DNA of 32,691 bases from Candidatus Saccharimonadota bacterium (GTDB lineage: Bacteria; Patescibacteriota; Saccharimonadia; Saccharimonadales; Saccharimonadaceae). Positions 8,212-14,480 of this stretch are shown here, one piece after another. Made by a program: the position numbers and the translations under genes. The DNA is taken from positions 1 to 32,691 of the forward strand of contig JAFRGO010000003.1 in assembly GCA_017433765.1 (NCBI GenBank), in the 5' to 3' direction. The notes below the pieces were generated by a model, which worked only from the letters and a program-made list of their open reading frames with translations, searched no databases and was not told the DNA's origin. Each line of letters opens with the position of its first letter. Position 1 is the stretch's first letter.

Positions 8212-8335
8212 CAACTTTTCCCAAAATTCCCCTTTTATGATATTTTATGTTTCCCGCCCAAAAGAGGTGGGCTTTTCCACAGCCCCTCCTATTCCCCAGA
8301 AGAAAGGTGGAAAACTCCTTGAAAAATGTGGAAAA
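8205..8335. other. DnaA-box-like cluster upstream of dnaA
   Basis: TTTTCCACA occurs at 8205-8213 and 8273-8281, its complement TGTGGAAAA at 8327-8335, and GGTGGAAAA at 8306-8314, all in the 224-bp gap between divergent dnaA and rpmH. Each differs from the classical box TTATCCACA by one or two bases. Together with the dnaA-dnaN gap this resembles a bipartite origin as in Bacillus. The boxes overlap the dnaA -35 and the rpmH promoter spacer. Confidence 0.6.
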
Positions 8336-8347
8336 CCGCGCTATACT
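8319..8347 (+). promoter_or_regulatory. rpmH promoter
   Basis: TTGAAA (8319-8324), a 17-nt spacer, then TATACT (8342-8347). A DnaA-box-like TGTGGAAAA lies inside the spacer, so the box could tie ribosomal protein L34 and RNase P expression to DnaA. The leader is about 30 nt and carries AAAAAGGA before ATG 8383. Confidence 0.7.
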
Positions 8348-8382
8348 AGAACAAATATTTGCCAATTTTAAAAAAGGATACT

Positions 8383-8520
8383 ATGCCCAAGCGTACATAC
8401 CAACCCCACAAACGCCAGCGCAAAGTCGAACACGGCTTCATGAAGCGCAACGGCTCCCATTCTGGTCGCCTAGTTCTAAAGCGTCGCCGCCTCAAGGGTC
8501 GCGCTCGTCTCACCGCCTAA
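8383..8520 (+). CDS. rpmH: Ribosomal protein bL34
   Basis: A 45-residue, very basic large-subunit ribosomal protein. It begins [19 protein letters not shown] and contains [17 protein letters not shown] and KGRARLTA, close to the universal L34 pattern MKRTFQPS...GFRARMAT...VLARRRAKGRKRLSA. A purine-rich AAAAAGGA (8371-8378) lies 4 nt before the ATG. The stop codon overlaps the rnpA start as TAATG (8518-8522), so the two are translationally coupled, the classical arrangement next to the origin. Confidence 0.96.
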   Translation: MPKRTYQPHKRQRKVEHGFMKRNGSHSGRLVLKRRRLKGRARLTA

Positions 8521-8861
8521 TGTTAAGCGCGAAATATCGCTTCCATTCTCGTGGTGGGGTGCGCTACACCTACCAAAAGGGAAAGACTCTCCGCACTCCG
8601 GAGCTTTCCCTTGTTTTTAATCCCAACGACCGGGGCTACACCCGCTTCGCTGTTGTCGTGTCCAAAAAGGTCGCCAAATCCGCCGTCCTCCGCAACCGTA
8701 TCCGCCGCCGCCTCTACGAAGCCATTCGTCTCAACCCCACCAGCTTCTCCCGCCCCCAAGACAACATCTTCGTCGTCTATTCCAAGTCCCTCGCCACCCT
8801 CCCCTTCGACGAACTCTGTCGTCGCCTTGCCTCTCTTCTTGAAGAATCCTACCATTCTTGA
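8520..8861 (+). CDS. rnpA: Ribonuclease P protein component
   Basis: A 113-residue basic protein that helps the RNase P RNA cleave tRNA 5' leaders. The family signature is clear: FAVVVSKKVAKSAVLRNRIRR followed by RLYEAIR, matching the RNRIKRR helix that binds the RNA. Near the N-terminus KYRFHSRGGVRYTYQKG matches the usual substrate-binding start. The true start is ATG 8520, overlapping the rpmH stop, although the same frame stays open about 270 bp further upstream, antisense-free but beneath rpmH. The final residues LLEESYHS end at a TGA embedded in the yidC promoter. Confidence 0.94.
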   Translation: MLSAKYRFHSRGGVRYTYQKGKTLRTPELSLVFNPNDRGYTRFAVVVSKKVAKSAVLRNRIRRRLYEAIRLNPTSFSRPQDNIFVVYSKSLATLPFDELCRRLASLLEESYHS

Positions 8862-8867
8862 TATAAT
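8839..8867 (+). promoter_or_regulatory. yidC promoter inside the end of rnpA
   Basis: TTGAAG (8839-8844), a 17-nt spacer, then TATAAT (8862-8867) extended by TGA (8859-8861). The TGA is also the rnpA stop codon. ATG 8876 follows after 8 nt, so the yidC message from this promoter would be leaderless. Confidence 0.7.
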
Positions 8868-8875
8868 TATCTCTA

Positions 8876-9952
8876 ATGAAAAAATATCTCAAATATTTTA
8901 TTCTTATCGCCTTCTTTGTTGGGATGTTTTTCACCCAATGGAATCTTGTCGCCCTGATTGATATCGTCGTCGTCCGCCCCATCGTCAACGTCCTCTTCCT
9001 GATTTACAACGTCATCGGTGACTTCGGCTCCGCCATCATTCTCTTCACTATCCTAGTGAAGCTCCTCATGTATCCGCTGACGAAGAAACAACTCTTCCAG
9101 ACCCGCCTCATGAAGAAAATCCAGCCCGAGCTGGTCGAGATTCGCAAGAACTCGAACGGTAATAAGCAACTCGAGTCGCTCCAGACCATGGATTTGTACA
9201 AAAAATACAACATCCACCCCTTCCGCTCGATTTTGACTATTTTCATCCAGCTCCCGATTTTCATCGCCCTCTTCTCGGCCATTCGCATCATGGTCGTCCC
9301 CACCCCCGACGCCAATCTCGAGAATCGCGCCTATTCCTTTGTTGCTTACGAGGGGTCAAAAATTTCCGAAGTTATTGAACTCCAAAGACCTTATCTCGCT
9401 GATAAGACAGATGATTCTATTCCGAATGAGGACAAGACTGCCTATGATTTCCACCCCGTCCTCTTCGGTCTCATTCCTCTTGACGGCTACGCCAGCGGCG
9501 TCCTTTCTTTGAATTTCTCTCTTGCTAATCTCTTCGCTCTCGGCTGCGCCCTCGTTGCCACTCTTGTCCAATATATCGTCACCAAGCAACAGCAGCCCAC
9601 GAATAAAAAGCATCGCTTCCGCGACCTTATGGCCGACGCCAAGGCCGGCAAGGATATCGACCAGTCCGCCCTTTCCGACCTCTCCACTTCCCAGATGAAT
9701 ATCATGATGCCCCTTATGATGTTCATCATCATGTTCTCCCTTCCGGGCGCCCTCGTCTTTTACTATTTCCTGAGTAATCTTCTTTCTATGGCTCTCAACA
9801 AATTCATCCTCCATCGCGCCGAGCGCACCATGGATGATAACGTTGATCGCGCCATGACCCGCGAGCTGAAACATATTCAAGAAGCCCAAATTATCGAAAA
9901 CAAAAAAACCGGCACCAAAATCACCATTTCTTCTAAAAAGAAAAGGAGATAA
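8876..9952 (+). CDS. yidC: Membrane protein insertase YidC/Oxa1
   Basis: A 358-residue integral membrane insertase that places proteins into the cytoplasmic membrane with or without SecYEG. There is an N-terminal hydrophobic segment (4-22). The Oxa1 core then begins with NVLFLIYNVIGDFGSAIILFT, followed by LVKLLMYPLTKKQLFQTRLM, the amphipathic RMMKKIQPEL-like stretch (here MKKIQPELVEIRKN), and YKKYNIHPFRSILTIFIQLPIFIALF. Further membrane helices occur at about 200-225 and 270-300. The tail is Lys/Arg-rich (KKTGTKITISSKKKRR), as in ribosome-binding YidC proteins. It has no large periplasmic P1 domain, as expected outside Gram-negative Proteobacteria. It is followed after 2 nt by khpB. Confidence 0.93.
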   Translation: MKKYLKYFILIAFFVGMFFTQWNLVALIDIVVVRPIVNVLFLIYNVIGDFGSAIILFTILVKLLMYPLTKKQLFQTRLMKKIQPELVEIRKNSNGNKQLESLQTMDLYKKYNIHPFRSILTIFIQLPIFIALFSAIRIMVVPTPDANLENRAYSFVAYEGSKISEVIELQRPYLADKTDDSIPNEDKTAYDFHPVLFGLIPLDGYASGVLSLNFSLANLFALGCALVATLVQYIVTKQQQPTNKKHRFRDLMADAKAGKDIDQSALSDLSTSQMNIMMPLMMFIIMFSLPGALVFYYFLSNLLSMALNKFILHRAERTMDDNVDRAMTRELKHIQEAQIIENKKTGTKITISSKKKRR

Positions 9953-9954
9953 CC

Positions 9955-10425
9955 ATGTCAAAAGAAGAATCAATCATATTCGCCACGAAGTTCCTCGAGG
10001 ATCTACTCTCGTTCTTCGGGATTAACGTCGCCGTCTACTCCACCATGGACGACGAAGTCATCCAACTTTCCGTCCCTTCGACCTCGATGAACTCCCTCCT
10101 CATCGGCAAAAACGCCGACAACCTTCGCGCCCTCCAGCACGTCGTTTCCCAGGCTCTTGTTTCTCGTGACGCCGAATACACTCGCGTCAACGTCGATATC
10201 GCCGACTATAAGCGCCAGCGTGCCGACCGCATCGCCGAGCGCGCCGAAGCTTGGATTAAGCGTGTCCGCCAGACTGGCGAACCTATGCGTCTCGACCTCA
10301 ACGCTGCCGACCGCCGCGTCGTCCACAAACTCGCCGAAGACTATTCCGACATCGAGACCCACTCCGAAGGCGAAGGCCGCGAGCGCCAGCTCATCATCTC
10401 GAAGAAATCCCTCCCCGAAGAATAG
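9955..10425 (+). CDS. khpB: KhpB/Jag-type KH-R3H RNA-binding protein
   Basis: A 156-residue RNA-binding protein. Residues about 20-70 form a KH domain (LLIGKNADNLRALQHVVSQAL). Residues about 90-150 form an R3H domain with the R-x3-H motif in DRRVVH. The N-terminal Jag_N domain found in longer Firmicutes proteins is absent. The KH loop reads GKNA rather than the standard GxxG, so RNA binding by that loop may be altered. The start is ATG 9955, preceded by AGGAG (9945-9949) in the end of yidC. The position after yidC is typical. In Firmicutes this family affects cell elongation and cell-wall gene expression. A terminator follows. Confidence 0.85.
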   Translation: MSKEESIIFATKFLEDLLSFFGINVAVYSTMDDEVIQLSVPSTSMNSLLIGKNADNLRALQHVVSQALVSRDAEYTRVNVDIADYKRQRADRIAERAEAWIKRVRQTGEPMRLDLNAADRRVVHKLAEDYSDIETHSEGEGRERQLIISKKSLPEE

Positions 10426-10435
10426 GGAACTATAA

Positions 10436-10472
10436 AAACACCCGCTCTCTCGGGCGGGTGGGCGGGTTTTAT
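10436..10472. terminator. Bidirectional intrinsic terminator between khpB and the LCP gene
   Basis: CACCCGC (10439-10445) pairs with GCGGGTG (10454-10460) around an 8-nt loop. An A tract precedes the hairpin and GGCGGGTTTT follows it, so it can end both the rightward khpB and the leftward LCP transcripts. Confidence 0.8.
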
Positions 10473-10484
10473 TCTTCTTCCATG

Positions 10485-11960
10485 TTATTGCTCTTCCCCT
10501 ACCCCTTCCGCTTCCATCTCCGTCACCTCTGACTCTTCCACCACCGGCGTCGTGAATTGCTCCTTGATATACTCTTGTAGCGGCCCATAATTATCTACCC
10601 CCGCCGTCGGCAAGACATAGGAAATCCCATTCACCATCCCCGTCGTCATATAATTCACCCCCTGTTCATAGTCAATTAGCGGCACCTGTCTCATATTTTT
10701 CAAATCAATATCCCCCAGCATCCACAGCGCACTCTTCATCTCTTCGATCGACACATTCGTCCGCAGATTATCGCCCAGCGCATTTATCATCTCTAGCCCC
10801 TTCATCCAGCCAATCCCGTTCTCCATCAGCTTGTCCTTAATCGCCACCAATATCTTCTGCTGGCTATTGCCTCTCGAGAAGTCTCCCAGCGCCGTCCCGT
10901 GTCTCGCTCTCGCCAACCCTAGCGCCTGCCCCCCGTCGAGATGATACTCCACCCCCGCCTCAAACACCGCTCCCGTATAATATATATCTCCAATATCCTC
11001 GTCTAACACTACATCTATCCCGCCCAGCGCATCCACTATCGTCGTCAGCGCCGCCCAATCTACGTGCACATAATACTGCGTATCCACTCCCAATATCTCG
11101 ATAATCTTCTCTTGTAGCGCGCTCGCCCCCGCCGCCTCGTTCTCGCCGTACATATTCGCGCACCAATACACCTCGTTCACCTTCCCCGTACTCGTACAGG
11201 TCCGCCCCGCCTTCAAATCTCTCGGCAAGCTCACCATCGCCACGTCGTTCGTGTCCGGGTCCACCGAAATCACCATTATCGAATCCGTCAGCGCCGCCCC
11301 ATCATGTACCCCATTCCCCTCGTTGCCTTCCATATCATATCCGCTCGTCCCAAACACCAGGATATTTATCCTCCCGTTCGACCCAGTCTTGAGCGCCACG
11401 AATTTCTCGCTCGTCAGCATATTTATCGCGTCAAAAATCCCCGACTCTCCCCCCGTCAGCTTCGCGATAATATCATTTCCCCAATACATCCCCCAGACCA
11501 CCACCCCAATCGCCCCGAGTACTATCACCAGCAATATCGACGTGATAACTAGCCGTACCTTCGAAACCTTTTTCTTCTCCTTCTTCGCCCCCTTCTCACC
11601 CTTGGCTTTCTTCTTGGCTTTTTCGTCTTCGGCCCTCATTTCTTCCTCTACCTTGTCTAGCTCCAATTCTTCGCTTGTCAGCTCCAGGTCAAAACTCTTC
11701 ACTGGCGCCACGAACTCATCTCTCGCTCGTGCCACCTTTTTCGGCACTTTCGCCTCCGTCGTCATCTTTTCGCTCGGCCTATTCGATACTTTTTTCTTTG
11801 CCTTGACCGGCTCACTTTGCGGATTTTTCGTCTTTTTTACCATTTTCTTCTCTGTTGGTGTTGTAATTTTTACAACATTAGCCTTTTCTGGCACGACTTT
11901 ATAGGCGCTCATCATCGCGACCTTATCGCTTTTGCTTACTAATCCATCTATTGATCTCAT
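10485..11960 (-). CDS. LytR-CpsA-Psr (LCP) family glycopolymer ligase
   Basis: A 491-residue membrane enzyme. LCP proteins move polyprenyl-phosphate-linked polymers onto peptidoglycan. Residues 1-135 are cytoplasmic and highly charged, with many Lys/Glu runs, much longer than in most LCP proteins. Residues 136-158 are one transmembrane helix. The LCP domain begins near 197 with INILVFGTSG, followed by LTDSIMVISVDP, VAMVSLPRDLK, ALGGIDVVLDEDI, LDGGQALGLARARH and FSRGNSQQKIL, which carry the conserved Asp and Arg residues for lipid phosphate and Mg binding. ATG 11960 follows an extended -10 by 8 nt, giving a leaderless start shared with a divergent LexA-like gene. It probably attaches the glycan made further right to the wall. 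Confidence 0.9.
   Translation of the reverse strand: MRSIDGLVSKSDKVAMMSAYKVVPEKANVVKITTPTEKKMVKKTKNPQSEPVKAKKKVSNRPSEKMTTEAKVPKKVARARDEFVAPVKSFDLELTSEELELDKVEEEMRAEDEKAKKKAKGEKGAKKEKKKVSKVRLVITSILLVIVLGAIGVVVWGMYWGNDIIAKLTGGESGIFDAINMLTSEKFVALKTGSNGRINILVFGTSGYDMEGNEGNGVHDGAALTDSIMVISVDPDTNDVAMVSLPRDLKAGRTCTSTGKVNEVYWCANMYGENEAAGASALQEKIIEILGVDTQYYVHVDWAALTTIVDALGGIDVVLDEDIGDIYYTGAVFEAGVEYHLDGGQALGLARARHGTALGDFSRGNSQQKILVAIKDKLMENGIGWMKGLEMINALGDNLRTNVSIEEMKSALWMLGDIDLKNMRQVPLIDYEQGVNYMTTGMVNGISYVLPTAGVDNYGPLQEYIKEQFTTPVVEESEVTEMEAEGVGEEQ
11860..11879. repeat. Palindromic repeat, copy C (inside LCP gene)
   Basis: GTTGTAATTTTTACAACATT, identical over 20 bp to 6202-6221 in dnaN and again read as NVVKITT on the minus strand (LCP residues 28-34). 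It lies about 100 bp from the start of the LexA-like gene. Confidence 0.75.
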
Positions 11961-11961
11961 G

Positions 11962-11977
11962 TGCTATAATTATATCA
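11962..11977. promoter_or_regulatory. Overlapping divergent promoters (LCP and LexA-like gene)
   Basis: Plus strand TGCTATAAT (11962-11970) and minus strand TGATATAAT (11977-11969) overlap in the core TATAATTATA (11965-11974). The LCP start is 8 nt from its -10 and the LexA-like start (11980) is 9 nt from its own, so both messages would be leaderless. The two polymerases could not bind at the same time. Confidence 0.75.
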
Positions 11978-11979
11978 TA

Positions 11980-12312
11980 ATGCCTATGAAAATATCAAAA
12001 AGCCAGAAACAAATTCTCGACTTTGTCGCCGCCTACCTTTCCGAGAACGATTCCTCTCCTAGCTACCGCGAAATCGCCTCCGCCGTTGGCTTTTCTTCTG
12101 TTGCCTCCGTAGCCGAGCACATCGACAAACTCGTTGCCCTCGGCGCTCTCCGTCGCGTCCCAGGTTCCGCCCGCTCCCTCGAGCTCGCCAACTATCGCTA
12201 CCCCGAGACGACCAACCTTTTTCGCGACCGCCTCATCACCGCCACCCCCGAGGAGGCGAAGATTCTGCTCAAAGCCATGAAAATCCTCGGCCTCGACCTC
12301 CCCGAGAAATAG
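11980..12312 (+). CDS. LexA-type winged-helix DNA-binding protein without protease domain
   Basis: A 110-residue protein. Residues about 5-65 match the LexA DNA-binding domain: SQKQILDFVAAYL, then PSYREIASAVGFSS (recognition helix region) and SVAEHIDKLVALGALRR, with RSLEL like the LexA wing end. The remaining 40 residues form a short helical tail (TPEEAKILLKAMKILGL). The Ser/Lys peptidase half and cleavage site of true LexA are missing, so it cannot self-cleave in an SOS response and is probably a dimeric repressor of another signal. The start is ATG 11980, with ATG 11986 as an alternative. An open frame further upstream overlaps the promoter and is unlikely. It diverges from the LCP gene over a shared promoter and could regulate it. 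Confidence 0.82.
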   Translation: MPMKISKSQKQILDFVAAYLSENDSSPSYREIASAVGFSSVASVAEHIDKLVALGALRRVPGSARSLELANYRYPETTNLFRDRLITATPEEAKILLKAMKILGLDLPEK

Positions 12313-12318
12313 TCCTCC

Positions 12319-12347
12319 TTGACTTTTCTCTCTTTATCCTCTATACT
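12319..12347 (+). promoter_or_regulatory. Promoter of the 12369-14395 operon
   Basis: TTGACT (12319-12324), 17 nt, TATACT (12342-12347). Unlike most promoters here it has a leader of about 15 nt carrying AAGGA (12355-12359), 9 nt before ATG 12369. Confidence 0.75.
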
Positions 12348-12368
12348 TTAGGTTAAGGATTATTTTCC

Positions 12369-12932
12369 ATGACAAAACAAACACCTCCTCAGTCTTCTTC
12401 TCGCCAACGCAACCCCCTCGCGATTCTTTTGGGGCTCGCCCTTCTCGCCGCTGTCGGCCTCCTCGTCGCCAAACTTATCACCACGCTTAGCGCCCCCGCC
12501 GCTTCCACCGATTTTTCCACCGAGACTGTGGAAAACTCCTCCGTCTCGACAGATACCCCCGCCGATTCTTCCACATCTGTGGAAAACTTACCTCTGGAGA
12601 AAAAGCCCGTCGAACAATATTCCGCTCCCGACCCCAACACTCTCTCCTCCCTTACTGGCTTCCTCACCACCGCCCGCGTCTCTGGTGACAAACTCCTCCT
12701 TCGCGTTGCCATCGACCAATTCCTCGATTCCGGCACCTGCACCCTCTCCTTGACCTCCGCCAGCGCCCCCGCCTATTTCGCCTCCGCCCCCCTCGTCCCC
12801 GACGTCTCTAGCTCCACTTGCGAGGGCTTCGACGTCCCGCTTTCTTCCCTCGGCTCTGGCGCCTACGACATCCGTATCGAACTCACCTCTGGCGACCGCA
12901 CCGGCCTCATTCTCGGAGATGTGAAGCTATGA
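12369..12932 (+). CDS. Single-pass membrane protein with exported domain
   Basis: A 187-residue protein of unknown function. Residues 1-15 are polar and basic, and residues 16-40 form a hydrophobic segment (LAILLGLALLAAVGLLVAKLI). Residues 41-85 are a Ser/Thr/Glu-rich linker in which SVEN-like units recur, and residues 90-187 are a compact domain (LLLRVAIDQFLDSGTCTLSL, YDIRIELTSGDRTG) with two Cys that could pair. The domain looks beta-rich, immunoglobulin-like, but I cannot place it in a family. It overlaps the next gene as ATGA (12929-12932), so both are co-translated. The linker DNA contains four DnaA-box-like 9-mers. Confidence 0.7.
   Translation: MTKQTPPQSSSRQRNPLAILLGLALLAAVGLLVAKLITTLSAPAASTDFSTETVENSSVSTDTPADSSTSVENLPLEKKPVEQYSAPDPNTLSSLTGFLTTARVSGDKLLLRVAIDQFLDSGTCTLSLTSASAPAYFASAPLVPDVSSSTCEGFDVPLSSLGSGAYDIRIELTSGDRTGLILGDVKL
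12513..12586. other. DnaA-box-like cluster inside a coding region
   Basis: TTTTCCACC (12513-12521), TGTGGAAAA (12527-12535), TCTTCCACA (12567-12575) and TGTGGAAAA (12578-12586) lie within 74 bp. The last two form a perfect palindrome, TTCCACA-TC-TGTGGAA. The cluster lies about 4 kb from dnaA, in the part of the gene coding for a disordered linker. Confidence 0.5.
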
Positions 12933-14395
12933 CCTCTCGCCGCCTCCTCCTCGGTCTCTCTGGCTTTCTCTTCGCTTTCGTCGCCACGCTCACCTTTTTG
13001 CAGTTTTCCCGCCCCACCTCCTCCTCCGCCGCCTCGCTTGACGCCTTCGATCCGGGGCTAATTATTAGTGATTACACTATGTCCAACGCTTCCACCATGT
13101 CCGAGGCGGACATCCAGGCTTTTCTGACTAGTAAAAATAGCTGCACCAACACCAATCGCGCCTACTACGACGCTCTCTCTGCTGCCAACCCCAGCGCCTC
13201 TTGGCATTGGCAGGACGACCACTTCGTCTGTCTTTCCGAGGAACTCTTCGGCGATGGCGAGATTATCGGTTCTGGCGATACCGCCGCCCATATTATATAT
13301 ACTATTTCCCAGGAATACAGCATCAACCCCCAAGTCCTCCTCGTCCTCCTCCAGAAAGAGACCGGCCTCATCACCGACCCCATCCCGAATAACTACGATT
13401 ATCGCAAGGCCACCGGCTTCGGCTGTCCCGACACCGCCGCCTGTAGCGCCGAGTATTATGGCTTCAAAAACCAACTTCGCCACGCCGCCGCCCTCTTCCG
13501 TACCGTCCTCGACGGTGGCTGGACCAACTATCCTCTGGGTGAAAACTACGTTCGTTTCAGCCCCGATGCTTCTTGCGGCGGTTCCACCGTCAACATCCGT
13601 TCTCTCGCCACCTCCGCCCTCTATCGCTACACTCCCTACCAGCCCAACGCCGCCGCCCTCGCCGCCGGCTACGGCACCGCCGTCTGTGGCGCCTACGGCA
13701 ACCGCAACTTCTATCTCTATTTCCTAGATTATTTCGGCTATGACCCCTCTTCGTCTCCTGTGGCTCAGGGAACTGCCGCCAGTGAGCCGACTGCCGAGGA
13801 AATCCTCGCCCGTCTCCAACCCATCGACCCCGTCGCTAGTGACCTCGCCCTCGAATATTCCGCCCATGTCCAGAAGCTCGGCTGGATGGACTGGTCCAAC
13901 GCCGGCGAAATGGCTGGCACCACTGGCTTCTCTCTCCGCCTCGAGGCGCTGAAAATTCGTTTGAAGGATAAACTCTCTGGTATTGAATATCGTTCTTATG
14001 TTGAGGGTAGCGGCTGGGAGACTAGCTATCGCAAGGACGGCGCCGAGTCCGGCCTTACTGGCCAGTCGAAACGTCTCGAAGCTCTAGAAATTCGCCTGAC
14101 CGGCAGCCTTGCCGACGAATATGATATTTATTACCGTACCCATATCCAGAATATCGGCTGGACTGACTGGTCAAAGAACGGTGCGGTTTCCGGTGCGCCA
14201 GGCGAAGGTCTCCGTCTCGAAGCTCTCCAAATCAAGGTCGTGAAAAAGCCGAAACAGATTTCCGCCCTCTCCTACCGCGCCCACGTCCAAAACATCGGCT
14301 GGCAAGATTGGGTGAAGAACGGCGCCCTCGCCGGCACTTTCGGCCAATCTCTCCGCCTCGAGGCCCTCGAAATCAAGCTCTCCCCAAAATCATAA
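12929..14395 (+). CDS. Secreted hydrolase-like protein with four ChW repeats
   Basis: A 488-residue exported protein. There is a signal peptide at residues 1-35 with core LLLGLSGFLFAFVATLTFL. Residues about 40-275 form a lysozyme- or glucosaminidase-like domain with YSINPQVLLVLLQKETGLI (candidate catalytic Glu144), six or so Cys and FYLYFLDYFGY. From about residue 308 to the end there are four ChW (clostridial hydrophobic W) repeats. Each has the pattern HVQ..GW.DW...G..AGT.G.S.RLEAL.I, and the second is divergent (YVEGSGWETSYRKDG). ChW repeats are known in secreted Clostridium and Saccharibacteria proteins and are thought to bind surfaces. The start at 12929 overlaps the upstream stop, although the frame is open 111 nt further. 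The last 36 nt belong to the 43-bp direct repeat. Confidence 0.82.
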   Translation: MTSRRLLLGLSGFLFAFVATLTFLQFSRPTSSSAASLDAFDPGLIISDYTMSNASTMSEADIQAFLTSKNSCTNTNRAYYDALSAANPSASWHWQDDHFVCLSEELFGDGEIIGSGDTAAHIIYTISQEYSINPQVLLVLLQKETGLITDPIPNNYDYRKATGFGCPDTAACSAEYYGFKNQLRHAAALFRTVLDGGWTNYPLGENYVRFSPDASCGGSTVNIRSLATSALYRYTPYQPNAAALAAGYGTAVCGAYGNRNFYLYFLDYFGYDPSSSPVAQGTAASEPTAEEILARLQPIDPVASDLALEYSAHVQKLGWMDWSNAGEMAGTTGFSLRLEALKIRLKDKLSGIEYRSYVEGSGWETSYRKDGAESGLTGQSKRLEALEIRLTGSLADEYDIYYRTHIQNIGWTDWSKNGAVSGAPGEGLRLEALQIKVVKKPKQISALSYRAHVQNIGWQDWVKNGALAGTFGQSLRLEALEIKLSPKS

Positions 14396-14402
14396 ACTCT
14401 TC
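14360..14402 (+). repeat. 43-bp direct repeat, left copy (native gene end)
   Basis: The last 12 codons of the ChW gene, including TAA, plus 7 bases downstream. It is repeated perfectly at 15149-15191, beginning GAGGCCCTCG and ending AAACTCTTC. The flanking bases differ on both sides, so the repeat is exactly 43 bp. Confidence 0.95.
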
Positions 14403-14409
14403 AATAATC

Positions 14410-14443
14410 AAAAAACCTAGGCGGGAACGAATCCAGACCTAGG
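14410..14443 (-). terminator. Terminator of the NYN cassette gene
   Basis: On the minus strand CCTAGG (14443-14438), a 16-nt loop, CCTAGG (14421-14416), then TTTTTT (14415-14410). The hexamer is self-complementary, so it pairs with its second copy. It lies 38 bp after the gene's stop codon. Confidence 0.65.
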
Positions 14444-14480
14444 CGCTGTATCTTAATAATACTCTATTTACCCTAAAATG

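Noticed and set aside
8247-8519. Upstream extension of rnpA
   Set aside because: It overlaps the promoter and all of rpmH in another frame. RNase P proteins begin near the ATG at 8520.
12818-12928. Upstream extension of the ChW protein
   Set aside because: It is Arg/Pro-rich and beneath the previous gene. The signal peptide begins right at ATG 12929.
14416-14443. Two CCTAGG copies considered as an integron attC-like site
   Set aside because: There is no GTTRRRY core or paired R/L boxes. A terminator for the minus-strand gene explains them better because six T follow on that strand.
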